64,000 nucleotides of DNA from Gammaproteobacteria bacterium (GTDB lineage Bacteria > Pseudomonadota > Gammaproteobacteria > Pseudomonadales > Azotimanducaceae). The notes below the pieces were generated by a model. It did no database searches and was not told where the DNA came from. It saw nothing but the letters and a program-made list of their open reading frames with translations. This document shows positions 35,019 to 45,063 of this stretch, in pieces. The stretch is from contig DUBB01000031.1 of the NCBI GenBank assembly GCA_012960535.1, positions 217,294 through 281,293 of the forward strand. The letters are read 5' to 3'. The translations under genes were made by a program, and so were the position numbers. Numbering within the stretch: the first letter of the stretch is position 1; each line of letters starts with the position of its first letter.

Positions 35019-35771
35019 CTATTCTAAAAAAGCTTGGCGCACGGCAGCCAGGGTTTGTTCGGTTATGCCAATACTGCGTAAATAGCCAATCGCACCTCCC
35101 CATCTGTCCTGGAGCCCGTCTAGAAAGTCGCTCAAGGCTTTCTCTGGAACTCCCGCTGCTTTCATCATCTGTTGTCGATTCATACCTTCAGGAAATCCAC
35201 TGGTTTTTTCAATAAAATCAGCCTGTCTCTCCAAATCTCGATTTGTTAACTTGTAATCTTCCTCTATTAATACTCTATGCACGCCTAGAACCGATAATAG
35301 AAAAGCCGTTGCAACACCCGTTCGGTCTTTTCCAGCGGTGCAATTCAGCAGGATCGGCTGACTTTCTGGGTTAGCAAAAATATCAAACATTTCCACCCAT
35401 GTTTCCGAGCCAAACTCCAGATAGCCGAGATAACGCTTTCCCGATATTCCAGTATCGCCAACAAGTTGACTTAACCGGTCACTTCCACCTTCAGGAATAA
35501 TCGCGATATGGTGATAGCTAGCACCTAAAGTTTCCAATGGCCCACGTCCCTGATCCTTGATCTCACTAGGTTTACGCAGATCAATCTGTGTTCTGATCCC
35601 TAATAAGTTAAGTTTACTGAGATCCTCCTGGGTCATTCGATCCTGCCTGCCTGCCCGAAAGTACTGTCCCGGGCGTATCAATCGCCCGTCCTGTGCAGGG
35701 TAACCGCCAATGTCTCGAAAATTAAAGCAACCCAGAAAAGGGTAATGCCTCGTAGTAAAATCCTCTATCAT
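35019..35771 (-). CDS. Tyrosine-protein phosphatase (PTP-like, CTAGKDRTG type)
   Basis: The 250 residues contain the phosphatase P-loop CTAGKDRTG with nucleophile Cys144 and Arg150, and an N-terminal FNFRDIGGYPAQDGRLIRPGQYFRAGR block that defines the bacterial tyrosine/lipid phosphatase family (Mycobacterium PtpB-like, DUF-type). The middle segment RTQIDLRKPSEI is also conserved. It acts in the cytoplasm or is secreted by other routes; no signal peptide is seen. Neighbours give no functional link. It ends 256 bp before the CoA-transferase start. Confidence 0.9.
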   Translation of the reverse strand: MIEDFTTRHYPFLGCFNFRDIGGYPAQDGRLIRPGQYFRAGRQDRMTQEDLSKLNLLGIRTQIDLRKPSEIKDQGRGPLETLGASYHHIAIIPEGGSDRLSQLVGDTGISGKRYLGYLEFGSETWVEMFDIFANPESQPILLNCTAGKDRTGVATAFLLSVLGVHRVLIEEDYKLTNRDLERQADFIEKTSGFPEGMNRQQMMKAAGVPEKALSDFLDGLQDRWGGAIGYLRSIGITEQTLAAVRQAFLE

Positions 35772-36332
35772 ATCTGTCTCATCGTTCGATCGTCCGGCCG
35801 AGTCAAAGTCGGACTAAAATTAACCAAGCTTAATCCTTAACAAAAAGTTCTAACCAAAGTGAAGCCGAAAACACAATCCTTACCTTGAATCAGCAGACCA
35901 AGGAAGCATAATCCCCTAAACAAACAAATACTGTCAAAAATAACCTTTCTTCAACCGGCTATTATAAGACTAAAAAAGCCGGTAGTGAAAAATTGCGATT
36001 CCCCCTCAGGATCACTTGATGCGGAGGGCACATTAACGGCTGCCTTGGACTTCATTTTGTTTGTTAGATGTTGGCCCAATACAAGCAACATCTTCTTCGG
36101 CCATTGACCCACCTTAACTGTTGCTGTTTATATAGAGTTTCAAATAGTAAAACAGGTTTTAGGCAATCCCCAAAAAAAATCCCAATAAGGGCCTTAAACT
36201 ATCAAGATCAACTTGGTTCTGGTTAGCTACGATACCTGGGAGATCCAATATAAGACTAATTACTTGTCAAAGGGAATAAGAACTTTGATCGAACCCAATT
36301 ACATTAACTGCATTCTGCCAGGTTAAGTTTGC
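35772..36332. other. 561-bp non-coding gap with several small inverted repeats
   Basis: No gene is seen between the divergent phosphatase and DNA-glycosylase genes. Present are a 7-bp inverted repeat, ACCGGCT/AGCCGGT (35954-35960, 35977-35983), and an 8-bp one, AGATGTTG/CAACATCT (36066-36073, 36086-36093). Between them is the sequence AAAAATTGCGATTCCCC (35988-36004), which recurs exactly at 47304-47320. Possible uses are promoters, a small RNA or a decayed gene; none is shown. Confidence 0.35.
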
Positions 36333-36944
36333 ATGGATCAAAATACACTCAACAAAGGCCTCAATACCTTAAGCCAATTGGATCCCGACTTAAAAAAGGC
36401 TCTGGCAATCCATGGCAAACCCGATCCACGAGACCGACCACAAGGCTTTGAAACATTTCTTTCAACTATTATCAGTCAGCAGATTTCAACGTCGGCTGCT
36501 ACTGCGATAACGGCCCGAGTCAGACGCTTGATGCCTGAGTGCTCAGCGGCATCACTGGAAAAGATCAGTAATACTGAGCTGCGTCAGGCGGGACTTTCGT
36601 TCAGAAAAATAGAATACGCAAGAGGATTAGCCGAGGCTATACTCGCAGGTCGTTTCAACCCTGAGTCACTCAGTACAGTCGACGATGAAGAGGCCATCAG
36701 CCAGATAACTTCGCTGCGCGGGTTCGGCCAATGGAGTGCAGAAATATACTTGATGTTTTCTCTCGGGCGAACAGACATATTCCCCGCCGATGATCTAGCC
36801 CTTCAAGTAGCACTAGGCAGGTTAAAAGGCCTTAAGGAACGTCCAACTGCGAGTCTGGCAAGACAACTAGTCAGCCACTGGTCACCCTGGCGTAGCGCCG
36901 GAGCTATATTCCTCTGGCACTACTATAAGGAAACGCCTGGCTAA
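36333..36944 (+). CDS. DNA-3-methyladenine glycosylase II (AlkA-like, HhH-GPD)
   Basis: The 203 residues form a HhH-GPD DNA glycosylase without the N-terminal extension of E. coli AlkA. Features are FLSTIISQQIS near residue 43, the helix-hairpin-helix SLRGFGQWSAE (127-137), the catalytic Asp in FPADDLAL (Asp154) and the C-terminal HWSPWRSAGAIFLWHYY, which matches the AlkA KPWRSYA region. It excises alkylated bases in DNA repair. The neighbours are unrelated in function; the next gene begins 70 bases downstream. Confidence 0.93.
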   Translation: MDQNTLNKGLNTLSQLDPDLKKALAIHGKPDPRDRPQGFETFLSTIISQQISTSAATAITARVRRLMPECSAASLEKISNTELRQAGLSFRKIEYARGLAEAILAGRFNPESLSTVDDEEAISQITSLRGFGQWSAEIYLMFSLGRTDIFPADDLALQVALGRLKGLKERPTASLARQLVSHWSPWRSAGAIFLWHYYKETPG

Positions 36945-37014
36945 TACCGATAAAACCGAGACTGGGTCCAAGATCGAGAACCAAGCCTTTCACAATAGGC
37001 CTACCCAGTGAATA

Positions 37015-38169
37015 ATGGGGTTTGTTTTGCTACCCTTTTTAAAAAAGGTGATTGATTTGGAATTAGAGAATTTTGTTTCGCTTCTTGACAATATTGCAAA
37101 AAGTGCGCCATTGGCTGAACAATCGCGCCGCTTACCGGACCAGCTAGTCACAGAGCTGAGGATGTCAGGTGCCTTTCGCGCCCTGATCCCAAAAAAATTT
37201 TCTGGCCTGGAGCTCCCCTTTGAGCAATATCTGGACATCATAAAACGAATAGCCGAACAGGATGCTAGCACTGCCTGGTGTGTAAACCAGGCAGCAGTCA
37301 TTGCGACTACGTCCCTTTGGCTACCTGACCAGATTATTTCAGAAATCTGGGAAGACCCTTTTGCATCGGTTGCTAACGGCCCGCCCTATAGTTGCAATAT
37401 CAGTTCTGACGACGGTGGTTATAGACTAACGGGACACTGGGGCTTTTCAAGCGGCTGCCAGCATGCGACTTGGATGACGGGTCCAGCTCGGTTTTCTGAA
37501 GGCGGCTGGCGCTCGGCGTTTTTTCGACCTGATCAGGCTCAATTTGACGATACCTGGCATGTAGCCGGGCTTAGAGCAACAGGAAGCTTCGAGTTTCGCG
37601 TGAAAGATCTTCTGGTACCAGCAACCCAGATTGTCAATTTTGATGATGATTCCACAGTAAAAAATGACATCACAACCTTACCAACCGCTCTCATGTTTGC
37701 AATAAGTTTCGCAGCCGTTGGACTCGGCGTCGCCAAAGGGGCCTTATCTGATGTGATAAAAATTGCACAGGGGAAAAAACCCCAGTGGGCAGCACTACGA
37801 TTGCGGGAAGATCCAGATGTACAAAGGTTTCTGGGTAAGGCTACCGCTCGCTGGCGTTCAGCAGATACCTACCTGATGCACACAGCAGCCGAGGTTATAG
37901 ACTCTGTCAGGCGCAATCAGGAAATCAGTCACAGCCAAAGATCTCAGCTACGTATGGCTGGTACCCATGTTATCCAGGAGTGCGCCGAAGTAGTGGACCT
38001 GGCTTACAAGATTTCAGGCTCTACTGGCATTTACCAAGATGAATTGCTGCAGCGCCGTTTTCAGGATATGCACGTGATTACCCAGCATGTTCAGGGTAGA
38101 GAGTCGTACTTTGGTCTATTGGGGCGTTATGCTATATCGGGTGATTATGAAACAGGGCCCATGACTTAA
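37015..38169 (+). CDS. HsaA/acyl-CoA dehydrogenase-like flavin-dependent monooxygenase
   Basis: The 384 residues of the acyl-CoA dehydrogenase fold lack the classical dehydrogenase active-site signature. Instead they have the hydroxylase-type blocks AEQDASTAWCVNQAAV, LTGHWGFSSGCQHATWM, WHVAGLRATGSFEFRVKDLLVP and RRFQDMHVITQHVQGRESYF. This fits HsaA/HpaB-type or DszC-like monooxygenases using reduced flavin. The true start may be a TTG at 37057 after an AAGG site; I keep the ATG at 37015. In steroid catabolism HsaA hydroxylates a seco-steroid ring, but here the substrate is unknown. Confidence 0.87.
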   Translation: MGFVLLPFLKKVIDLELENFVSLLDNIAKSAPLAEQSRRLPDQLVTELRMSGAFRALIPKKFSGLELPFEQYLDIIKRIAEQDASTAWCVNQAAVIATTSLWLPDQIISEIWEDPFASVANGPPYSCNISSDDGGYRLTGHWGFSSGCQHATWMTGPARFSEGGWRSAFFRPDQAQFDDTWHVAGLRATGSFEFRVKDLLVPATQIVNFDDDSTVKNDITTLPTALMFAISFAAVGLGVAKGALSDVIKIAQGKKPQWAALRLREDPDVQRFLGKATARWRSADTYLMHTAAEVIDSVRRNQEISHSQRSQLRMAGTHVIQECAEVVDLAYKISGSTGIYQDELLQRRFQDMHVITQHVQGRESYFGLLGRYAISGDYETGPMT

Positions 38170-38326
38170 CAGGGCCAACCCCGAGTCGCCACTGTGCATC
38201 GCCCAGAGCGCAAGGTCACTGCTAAATCGCCATCCTTTGCCTTGCTCTCTAACAAAGCTACCGAGCCAAGGACAGGGGCCAACTCGTTCGATACAAGTCG
38301 CCCATCAGTTTCGAATAAACAGACCT

Positions 38327-39184
38327 TTACGGCAAGCTGACTTTTGCCGGCGGCACAATCAATCCGGCTACATCGACTCTGGTTCTGTACACCGCTCCAG
38401 CTGTTTCGGAATCGGCGTCTGCCGAGCCAGACACTATATAAAGATCTCTCATGTCGTCACCGCCAAAGCAAACACTGGAACAAAGGGATTGAGGGATTTC
38501 AATAAAATTGAGCAAATCACCCTCTGGGCTGAATACGGCTACACCCTGCCCACCGCCTGCCAGCGCGACCCAAATCCGTCCATCTTCTGATAAAGCTAAG
38601 CCATCCGGGACACCCTTATCCATCTTGGCAAAGACTTCTTTTCGACCTAGTGTTCCGTCTGCTTCAACCCGATAACAATTGACAACGCGGCGACCTGAAT
38701 CTGAGTGGTATAAAGTTTTATTATCAGGGGAAAACCCCAGACCATTGGTTAGAAGAATGTCATCGGCAACCTTTCTTACACTTCCATCCAATTCTATCAA
38801 AAAGAGCTCGCCCGCCTGAGGGTCTCTGCCGTCGTCAAAAACCGGACTTGAGCCAAGTGACCCAGCGTATATCCTGCCAGCACTATCAGTGGTGATATCG
38901 TTGAATCCTACTATTCCGTTTGCTTCATCCTTATCCAGCACAACCTGGCTTGAACCACCCGAAAAGGGCTTAAAGGAGATTTTCCCACCACTGACGATAA
39001 GACCGCCCGCTTGGTGCAAAGACATCCCACCGATACCACGACGATGCTCAAACACGACACTTACAGAACCGTTCTGATCGACACAGAAAACACCGCCCAG
39101 TAACACGTCACTGAACATTAATCCCCTATCAGGGATCCAAAGAGGGCCTTCCACCAGGCTGTAACCTTCGCAGAGCTTTTCCAT
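38327..39184 (-). CDS. SMP-30/gluconolactonase family protein
   Basis: The start is the ATG at 39184 with a strong GGAGG site; a longer frame to 39238 is less likely. The 285-residue six-bladed propeller has the metal-site Glu in EGPLWIPDRGLMFSDV, an Asn in FNDITTDSAGRIYAG and TNGLGFSPDNKTLYHSDS, and an Asp in VPDGLALSEDGRIW. The family hydrolyses lactones. It diverges from the enoyl-CoA hydratase gene. Opening of a lactone made by the neighbouring oxygenases is a plausible but unproven role. Confidence 0.93.
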   Translation of the reverse strand: MEKLCEGYSLVEGPLWIPDRGLMFSDVLLGGVFCVDQNGSVSVVFEHRRGIGGMSLHQAGGLIVSGGKISFKPFSGGSSQVVLDKDEANGIVGFNDITTDSAGRIYAGSLGSSPVFDDGRDPQAGELFLIELDGSVRKVADDILLTNGLGFSPDNKTLYHSDSGRRVVNCYRVEADGTLGRKEVFAKMDKGVPDGLALSEDGRIWVALAGGGQGVAVFSPEGDLLNFIEIPQSLCSSVCFGGDDMRDLYIVSGSADADSETAGAVYRTRVDVAGLIVPPAKVSLP

Positions 39185-39513
39185 AAGTCCTCCCATAACC
39201 AGAAAATTAACGCTACAAACTGCCCGCAAGCCTGTCAAGTCGCTGATCTGTCCTCAAACCGTTCTGATAATTCCAGTGCTTACAAAGATTAACCATCACA
39301 GGCTGGAAACTTGCCACGAATTTCCTTATATTTACGAAAGTCAGACCTAGCGGGTGAATCAGCGCACCGGCTGCCTCGTTAACGCATTTTTCTAAAGAAC
39401 AGTTTCTAATAGGCGCGACGTCTAAATACTGGATCAATCAACAATGCTTGATGATACGTTGCTAAATTGTAAAAAAGGTGGTTTATTTCCTATAGCTTAT
39501 AAAGGAGATAACC
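39185..39513. promoter_or_regulatory. Divergent promoter region: SMP-30 / enoyl-CoA hydratase
   Basis: These 329 bp lie between divergent genes. An AAAGGAGAT ribosome site ends the region before the hydratase. An AT-rich stretch at about 39445-39475 (TTGATG then TAAATT) is a weak promoter candidate. No gene or clear operator is seen. Confidence 0.35.
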
Positions 39514-40350
39514 ATGTACGAACATATCCAATATGAGGTGAGTGATCCTGTAGCTGTCATTACGCTAAATCGCCCAGAAGCACTCAATGCAATTACCGGG
39601 CGTATGCAGGCAGAACTTAAGCACGCTCTGGCAACCGCAGAGCAGGATGGAGCGGTGGTAGGTATTGTGCTTACCGGTGCCGGAAGAGGCTTTTGCGCAG
39701 GTGCAGATATAGGCGGTCTGCAAGCCACTGCATCAGGAGAGGCTGGAGGTCAGCAGAGAGAAGACTTAAGCCAGTTTTCGGCCCGACCCGGCAACCCCGA
39801 TATGGGAGAAGATTTTGCAGTCACTTTCTCGTATATTCCCACTATAAGAAAACCCTTAATTGCCGCCATTAACGGCGCCTGTGCGGGCCTGGGATTCGTT
39901 TTCGCCTGCCTCTGCGATATGCGCTTTGTGGAAAAACAAGCCAAATTCACCAGTGCTTTCGTTAATCGTGGCCTCATAGCGGAGCATGGCTCCAGTTGGA
40001 TTTTGCCCCGAATAATTGGTTTATCAAATGCCCTTGACCTCCTCTGGAGTGGACGGAAATTCGACGGAGTCGAAGCAGAACGACTGGGACTAGCCAACCG
40101 ATTATGTGAGCAGGGCACCGCCAGACAGCAAGCCATCGATTACATTAAGGATCTGGCAGCAACAGCAGCGCCAAACTCAATCAAAATTATCAAGGCTCAA
40201 CTCTATCGGCATCTGAATATGACCTTCGGGCCAGCAATGCAGGAAAGCAATCAGCTAATGGCACAATCGCTCGGCGGCGAGGACTTCAAAGAAGGAGTTT
40301 CCTCCTTCGTTGAGCGAAGACCCCCTGATTTCAAACGTGTTATTGATTAA
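39514..40350 (+). CDS. Enoyl-CoA hydratase/isomerase family protein
   Basis: The 278-residue crotonase-fold protein has VAVITLNRPEALNAI near the start, the oxyanion-hole segment GRGFCAGADIGG, the second one NGACAGLGFVFACLCDMRF, and the acid in NRGLIAEHGSSWILPR. It ends with EGVSSFVERRPPDF. It hydrates or isomerises CoA-bound enoyl intermediates in beta-oxidation-like routes. It is followed 165 bp later by a phytanoyl-CoA dioxygenase in the same direction, so a branched or cyclic acyl-CoA pathway is likely. Confidence 0.94.
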   Translation: MYEHIQYEVSDPVAVITLNRPEALNAITGRMQAELKHALATAEQDGAVVGIVLTGAGRGFCAGADIGGLQATASGEAGGQQREDLSQFSARPGNPDMGEDFAVTFSYIPTIRKPLIAAINGACAGLGFVFACLCDMRFVEKQAKFTSAFVNRGLIAEHGSSWILPRIIGLSNALDLLWSGRKFDGVEAERLGLANRLCEQGTARQQAIDYIKDLAATAAPNSIKIIKAQLYRHLNMTFGPAMQESNQLMAQSLGGEDFKEGVSSFVERRPPDFKRVID

Positions 40351-40515
40351 TGAAATGTTCAAACAGGAAGATTCTCAGCAACCATAATTCCATACAGCAT
40401 TAATATTGCGCGAAAGTGCGGCAGGTAAATCAAGCAAACCATTGGATTAAGAGCCAGTGGGCATCGCATTGGCCTCAGTATTATTCCTAGATGGGATAAG
40501 CAGGAATAACCGCAC

Positions 40516-41556
40516 ATGAAAATTGAAAACTGGGAAACAGCGGGTTCCCTAGCACCTCTGTATCAGGAACTACAGCAGCTTGGACTGGAAACAAACATTG
40601 CGGAGTTAGAAGCCTTTGGCTATACCATTGTTCCCGCCGAGAAGATCGGTCCTGACGGTTATCATCTGGAACTTAAAGAGGCCCTGGAAGATGTTGTCAA
40701 AAGACGGTTTGGCGACTTAGGTGTTGATCAGGATCGTTGGGAAAATGTTAATGACAACCTGCGCTTCCTACTCTGGGAAAACCCGGCATTTGAAAAAATT
40801 ACCTGCAACCCTGCTGGTCTGGGTCTAGCGCAGTACCTGCTGGGAACCAACTGTATCCTGAGCCTGGTTAACGGCTGGGTCAAAGGACAGGGTGATAGTA
40901 GAACAGGTATTCATGGCGATTACCTTGATCCAACCCCTGATGCTCATCCAGGCCAAAACATCAACGCAAATGTCCATTATTTCCTGACTGACTACTACAA
41001 AGCGGACGGCGCAATCTCGTTCCTGCCAGGAAGCCATCGCTGGCAACGCCAGGTCAGTCCTCCTGAATCAAAATACTGGGCTGACCGTGCAGTTTCCGTG
41101 GAGGCACCCGCTGGGTCGGCAGTCGTTTGGGGAAACCATACCTGGCACGGATCTTATCCCAGAAAAAATCCTGGGCTTCGCATGGCTCTCCAATGTGAAT
41201 ATATGCGCCCACGATACCAGCCTCAGGAACCTTATCGTGATACCGTTACGCAGGAGATTCTGGATCGCAATCCAGTTCGTTTTGCCGGTCTTATGGACGT
41301 TTACGGCCCTTTCCCATTCGGCAAAAGTGATCGCAATGAAGATGGCCGGGCGGCCCAGGCACCGCCAGGTACCGGCCATGGCCGCGGAAACATAGATTCT
41401 TACTGTAGCCTGTTTGATCGTGAACCGGCGGCAGGTCGTACAAGTCTGCGCCCTGACTATGCCTATCATGGCCATGATGGTCGAATGGCATTTCAACGGC
41501 ATCGTGATAACTTTGAAAAGCAGCAAACGAAAGCACTAAAAACCAAGCCGCTGTAG
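40516..41556 (+). CDS. Phytanoyl-CoA dioxygenase family protein
   Basis: The 346-residue Fe(II)/2-oxoglutarate oxygenase of the PhyH family has the metal triad in HGDYLDP (His133, Asp135) and a distal His in WGNHTWHGSYP (His211). The 2-oxoglutarate Arg follows in NPGLRM (Arg222). Further family marks are ISFLPGSHRWQR and a C-terminal SYCSLFDREPA segment. It hydroxylates a substrate next to a carboxyl or CoA ester. It lies in line with the enoyl-CoA hydratase. Substrate is unknown. Confidence 0.92.
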   Translation: MKIENWETAGSLAPLYQELQQLGLETNIAELEAFGYTIVPAEKIGPDGYHLELKEALEDVVKRRFGDLGVDQDRWENVNDNLRFLLWENPAFEKITCNPAGLGLAQYLLGTNCILSLVNGWVKGQGDSRTGIHGDYLDPTPDAHPGQNINANVHYFLTDYYKADGAISFLPGSHRWQRQVSPPESKYWADRAVSVEAPAGSAVVWGNHTWHGSYPRKNPGLRMALQCEYMRPRYQPQEPYRDTVTQEILDRNPVRFAGLMDVYGPFPFGKSDRNEDGRAAQAPPGTGHGRGNIDSYCSLFDREPAAGRTSLRPDYAYHGHDGRMAFQRHRDNFEKQQTKALKTKPL

Positions 41557-41690
41557 ACTGCAGCTTTTTTGGCCTGACCTGATAGTCAACGTCAACAGCA
41601 TCTAAAAAGATTTCCGCATCAGCCCTGCGCCAACCATTCAATCAGCTTAATTTCCAGCATGGCAGATGCTCGTGCCACAACAATCCCAGA

Positions 41691-43922
41691 CTAACTGCTC
41701 AAGTTATTTTCCTCACGGAATTCAACATCGAATTCATACTTCGAAACAGGCAAGTCTCTCACTCGAGTTCCTGTCGCCGCGTAAATCGCATTGGTCAATG
41801 CCGGTGCTGTACCAGGAACACCCGGTTCGCCGGCACCTCCCCAGTTAGCATCACTGCTAATAATGTGGGTTTCAATCACAGGTGCATGCGGCATCCGCAG
41901 CATGTTATAGGTATCAAAATTACCCTGGGTTACCCGCCCTCGATGAAGCGAAACCTCACCGTATAACGCTGCCGTTAACCCGTATACCACCCCGGATTCC
42001 ATCTGTGCTTTTAAACCATCCGGAGAAACCGCGAAGCCCGGGTCCACAGCGATAACGACCCGATCAACCTTCACTTGCCCTTCCTGCACGGTTACCTCTA
42101 CGACTTCGGCAACCACCGTGCCAAAGGATTCCTGCAGAGCAATTCCTCTGCCCCTGCCTTTTCCGATAGGCACATTCCACTGAGATTTTTCTGCAACCAG
42201 ATCTAAAGCTGCCAAGAGCCGAGGATGACCACCGAGCATGTCACGACGAAACTGATATGGGTCCTGTGCAGCTTCGTAGGCCAGTTCATCAACAAAGGAC
42301 TCAGTGAAAAAGCCATGTTGCGAGTGATCCACACTTCGCCAGGGACCAAACGGCACGTGAGTTGGGCTATCAACAAAATGGATCTTCTGATTTGCAATTG
42401 CATAGGGAATATGTGGCGCTTCTGCTGGGTCGTGCTTATCAACATAGATGTTCTCCCAGCTAACAGGCCGGTTATCTTGGTCAAGACCTGCACGAAATTC
42501 ACTCATTACTGCAGGTCTGTAATAATCCTGCCTAGTATCTTCCTCGCGGCTCCAGATTAGCTTAACCGGTAGCCCGGCCTGTCGGGAAATCTGTGCAGCC
42601 TGGACCGCCACATCAGAAACAGAACGGCGGCCAAAGCCGCCTCCCATGAAATAATTATGAAAGGAGACATTCTCCGGATCCAGGTCCAGGGCAGCGGCAA
42701 CGTCGTAACGAAAACCAAGAGGATTCTGTGAACCGGTCCAGATCTCACAGCTGTCCCCAACAACACTGGCTACAGCATTCATGGGCTCCATACAAGCATG
42801 GGCAAGATACGGTACAGTATATTGACGCTCTACGACTCGCCATTGTTCAGCACCCCTAACCGGATCACCGATAATCAAATCTTCATGACTCTCACCAGTC
42901 TCTTTGGCAGCATTAATATCCCGTTGAAATTGAGCAAATATTGCCTCACTGTCTACATCATCATTGGCTGTTTTTCCCCAGGTGACATCAATACTCGCCA
43001 GTGCTGTCTTTGCCTGCCAATATCCTTCTGCTACCACGGCTACGGCGTTACCAAGGTCAACAACCTTCAATACGCCCGGTATGCTCTCTGCTTTTGCGGT
43101 ATCCAGACGAATAATGCTCCCACCAAATACAGGAGCAGCAGTAATCGCTGCGTATTTCATGCCATCAACGACAACATCAATTCCAAACGCGGCACTACCA
43201 TCAACTTTGGCGGGTATATCATGGCGCGGTTTGCTCTGCCCCATAATACTGAATTCGGTAATGGCTTTTAGTTTGGGTTTCGCAGGTGGCTCCCTCCTAC
43301 CCGCCTGCACCGCAAATTCAGAAAATGCAGCCTGCTTACCTGTCGCCTTATGTATGATTTTGCCTTCCTTGGTCTGTAGAGCGTCTACTGGAACCTGCCA
43401 GGTCAGCGCAGCTTCAGCCAGCAACATCTCTCGTGCAGCGGCACCCGCAACGCGCATACCATACACGCCGGTAGCGCGAATACTTGAACTACCGCCAGTG
43501 ATCTGTAAATGAAAAGCTTTGGTTAGCTGCAGGAACAGACCATCAACACTCCCCATCAGAATGGCCGGTACTTCGGTATCTCCCAAAATAAAGCCTTTAC
43601 CTAAAGCATAATTTGCAAAACCGTCTTCTGCCGGCGCCTCAATGAAACTGACATCTTCCCAACAAGCATCTAATTCGTCAGCCAGCATCTGAGTTAAAGC
43701 GGTCTGCGCTCCCTGGCCCATTTCAGAATGCGGCACAATGGCGGTGATCTGATTCTGGGTGTCTATTTTCACCCAGGCATTTACCAGCGTTTCACCTTCA
43801 TCAGCTACCGACCCAGTCAACTCTGCTACCCGATGACCCGGCCTGATAGCCACACCAATCACCAAAGCGCTACTGCCAATTACGCCTGCCGTAATAAAAC
43901 CGCGGCGAGTCCATTTACCCAT
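41691..43922 (-). CDS. Molybdopterin-binding subunit of a Tat-exported molybdenum hydroxylase
   Basis: The 743 residues begin with a twin-arginine signal (TRRGFI, Arg6-Arg7). The isoquinoline 1-oxidoreductase beta/aldehyde oxidoreductase large-subunit pattern follows: [100 protein letters not shown] and [19 protein letters not shown]. It hydroxylates heterocycles or oxidises aldehydes at the molybdenum centre in the periplasm. Its start overlaps the stop of the [2Fe-2S] gene by eight bases. A dedicated cytochrome is not adjacent. Confidence 0.94.
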   Translation of the reverse strand: MGKWTRRGFITAGVIGSSALVIGVAIRPGHRVAELTGSVADEGETLVNAWVKIDTQNQITAIVPHSEMGQGAQTALTQMLADELDACWEDVSFIEAPAEDGFANYALGKGFILGDTEVPAILMGSVDGLFLQLTKAFHLQITGGSSSIRATGVYGMRVAGAAAREMLLAEAALTWQVPVDALQTKEGKIIHKATGKQAAFSEFAVQAGRREPPAKPKLKAITEFSIMGQSKPRHDIPAKVDGSAAFGIDVVVDGMKYAAITAAPVFGGSIIRLDTAKAESIPGVLKVVDLGNAVAVVAEGYWQAKTALASIDVTWGKTANDDVDSEAIFAQFQRDINAAKETGESHEDLIIGDPVRGAEQWRVVERQYTVPYLAHACMEPMNAVASVVGDSCEIWTGSQNPLGFRYDVAAALDLDPENVSFHNYFMGGGFGRRSVSDVAVQAAQISRQAGLPVKLIWSREEDTRQDYYRPAVMSEFRAGLDQDNRPVSWENIYVDKHDPAEAPHIPYAIANQKIHFVDSPTHVPFGPWRSVDHSQHGFFTESFVDELAYEAAQDPYQFRRDMLGGHPRLLAALDLVAEKSQWNVPIGKGRGRGIALQESFGTVVAEVVEVTVQEGQVKVDRVVIAVDPGFAVSPDGLKAQMESGVVYGLTAALYGEVSLHRGRVTQGNFDTYNMLRMPHAPVIETHIISSDANWGGAGEPGVPGTAPALTNAIYAATGTRVRDLPVSKYEFDVEFREENNLSS

Positions 43923-44409
43923 TATTCACCTCCCCACTGGCGTCATAAAATTTCTGGTCGCCATCCGACACTCGTTTTATAGCCGCCTTGATTCTCCCGT
44001 ACATCCCACATCTACAGATATTGCCAGCCATAGCCCGGTCGATTTCTTCGTCACTAGGATGATTATTCTTATCTAGCAAGGCGACAGCTGACATGATCTG
44101 ACCGGATTGACAATAACCACATTGTGGCACCTGATGGTCAATCCAAGCCTGCTGCACGGGATGTAAACCCTGGTCATTAGATATACCCTCGATGGTTGTG
44201 ATCTGCATCTGATCAACAACTTGAATCGGTGTCATACAGGAACGAATCGGCACACCATTCAAATGCACGGTACAAGCACCGCACTGACCTGCGCCGCAAC
44301 CAAATTTTGTCCCGGTGAGCGCGAGGTTCTCCCGTAAAACCCACAATAGGGGCGTATCTGGTGCTACATCAAAATGCTGGGACCGACCATTTACCGTCAC
44401 TGTGATCAT
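43915..44409 (-). CDS. [2Fe-2S] subunit of the same molybdenum hydroxylase
   Basis: The 164 residues bind two clusters: Cys38, 43, 46 and 58 ([11 protein letters not shown]) for the plant-type cluster, and Cys97, 100, 132 and 134 (CGYC, CRC) for the alpha-helical one. There is no signal peptide, so it is probably carried out by the Tat-signalled large subunit. It is directly upstream of and overlaps the large-subunit gene. It relays electrons from the molybdenum centre. The protein at the left window edge is a relative with its own Tat signal. Confidence 0.94.
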   Translation of the reverse strand: MITVTVNGRSQHFDVAPDTPLLWVLRENLALTGTKFGCGAGQCGACTVHLNGVPIRSCMTPIQVVDQMQITTIEGISNDQGLHPVQQAWIDHQVPQCGYCQSGQIMSAVALLDKNNHPSDEEIDRAMAGNICRCGMYGRIKAAIKRVSDGDQKFYDASGEVNNG

Positions 44410-45063
44410 CTTAGCCCTCCTGTTTTAAATCCTGTTCTAGAAAATGTATCGAAATACCGGGTGAACCCTTCTGGAACCAAAAGTAAAGTCCTGACATCCA
44501 ACGCCTGATCCTGACTAAATTATCCGTTTCCTTGAAAACCGTCACTTCCAGATCCTATCCCGCCAATAGTCCAACATCATTTACCTGATTTGCAATCATT
44601 TAACCCCTAACACCGAAGTAGAAGCAAATACAGTGTCTGCCAAAGGGATTTCAAGCTTTCAGTTAGCCGTCCTGTCGAACATTGTAACCAAAGCTAAATA
44701 TATCAGACCAGCACCGGAACTGCCTGGCGGCAGGACCGCACAATAGCTGCGAGCAAGGATCAGTGCTGATAATACCTCTAAAAATGACTGGATAACGGGG
44801 CATTACACGTCTGCTTTGCATCATATCACCGGCATTACAAACCCAGGACCCTTGACCTGGCAGGTGAATAATCCACAATGACATTTGAGTGTAACTTCCC
44901 TAATCTAGAGACAGTCTATAAATAATTCCTTGGGGGAAACGATAAAGTAAAAAGTAACTTGGTTATTCACTATCACAGGTTTGTGACCCGTCGCAGTAAA
45001 CAATTCTCGAGATCTAGCTAATACCTGATCTACTCTTCTGCAGGGCAAAGGATCAAATTCGCT
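44410..45063. other. 654-bp gap without a convincing gene
   Basis: Between the divergent [2Fe-2S] subunit and methyltransferase genes I see only short leftward frames (44663-44884, 44905-45156) with no family-like sequence; the second overlaps the methyltransferase. An AAAGGA ribosome site ends the region at about 45046. Promoters of both genes should lie here, and I find no strong inverted repeat. Confidence 0.4.

Noticed and set aside
41557..41690. Possible frameshift at the C-terminus of the phytanoyl-CoA dioxygenase
   Set aside because: The C-terminal SYCSLFDREPA segment appears in frame and family-like, so the gene seems intact.
42798..43512. Two overlapping rightward frames of 157 and 182 residues
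   Set aside because: They are antisense shadows of the molybdopterin subunit, which has clear family motifs.
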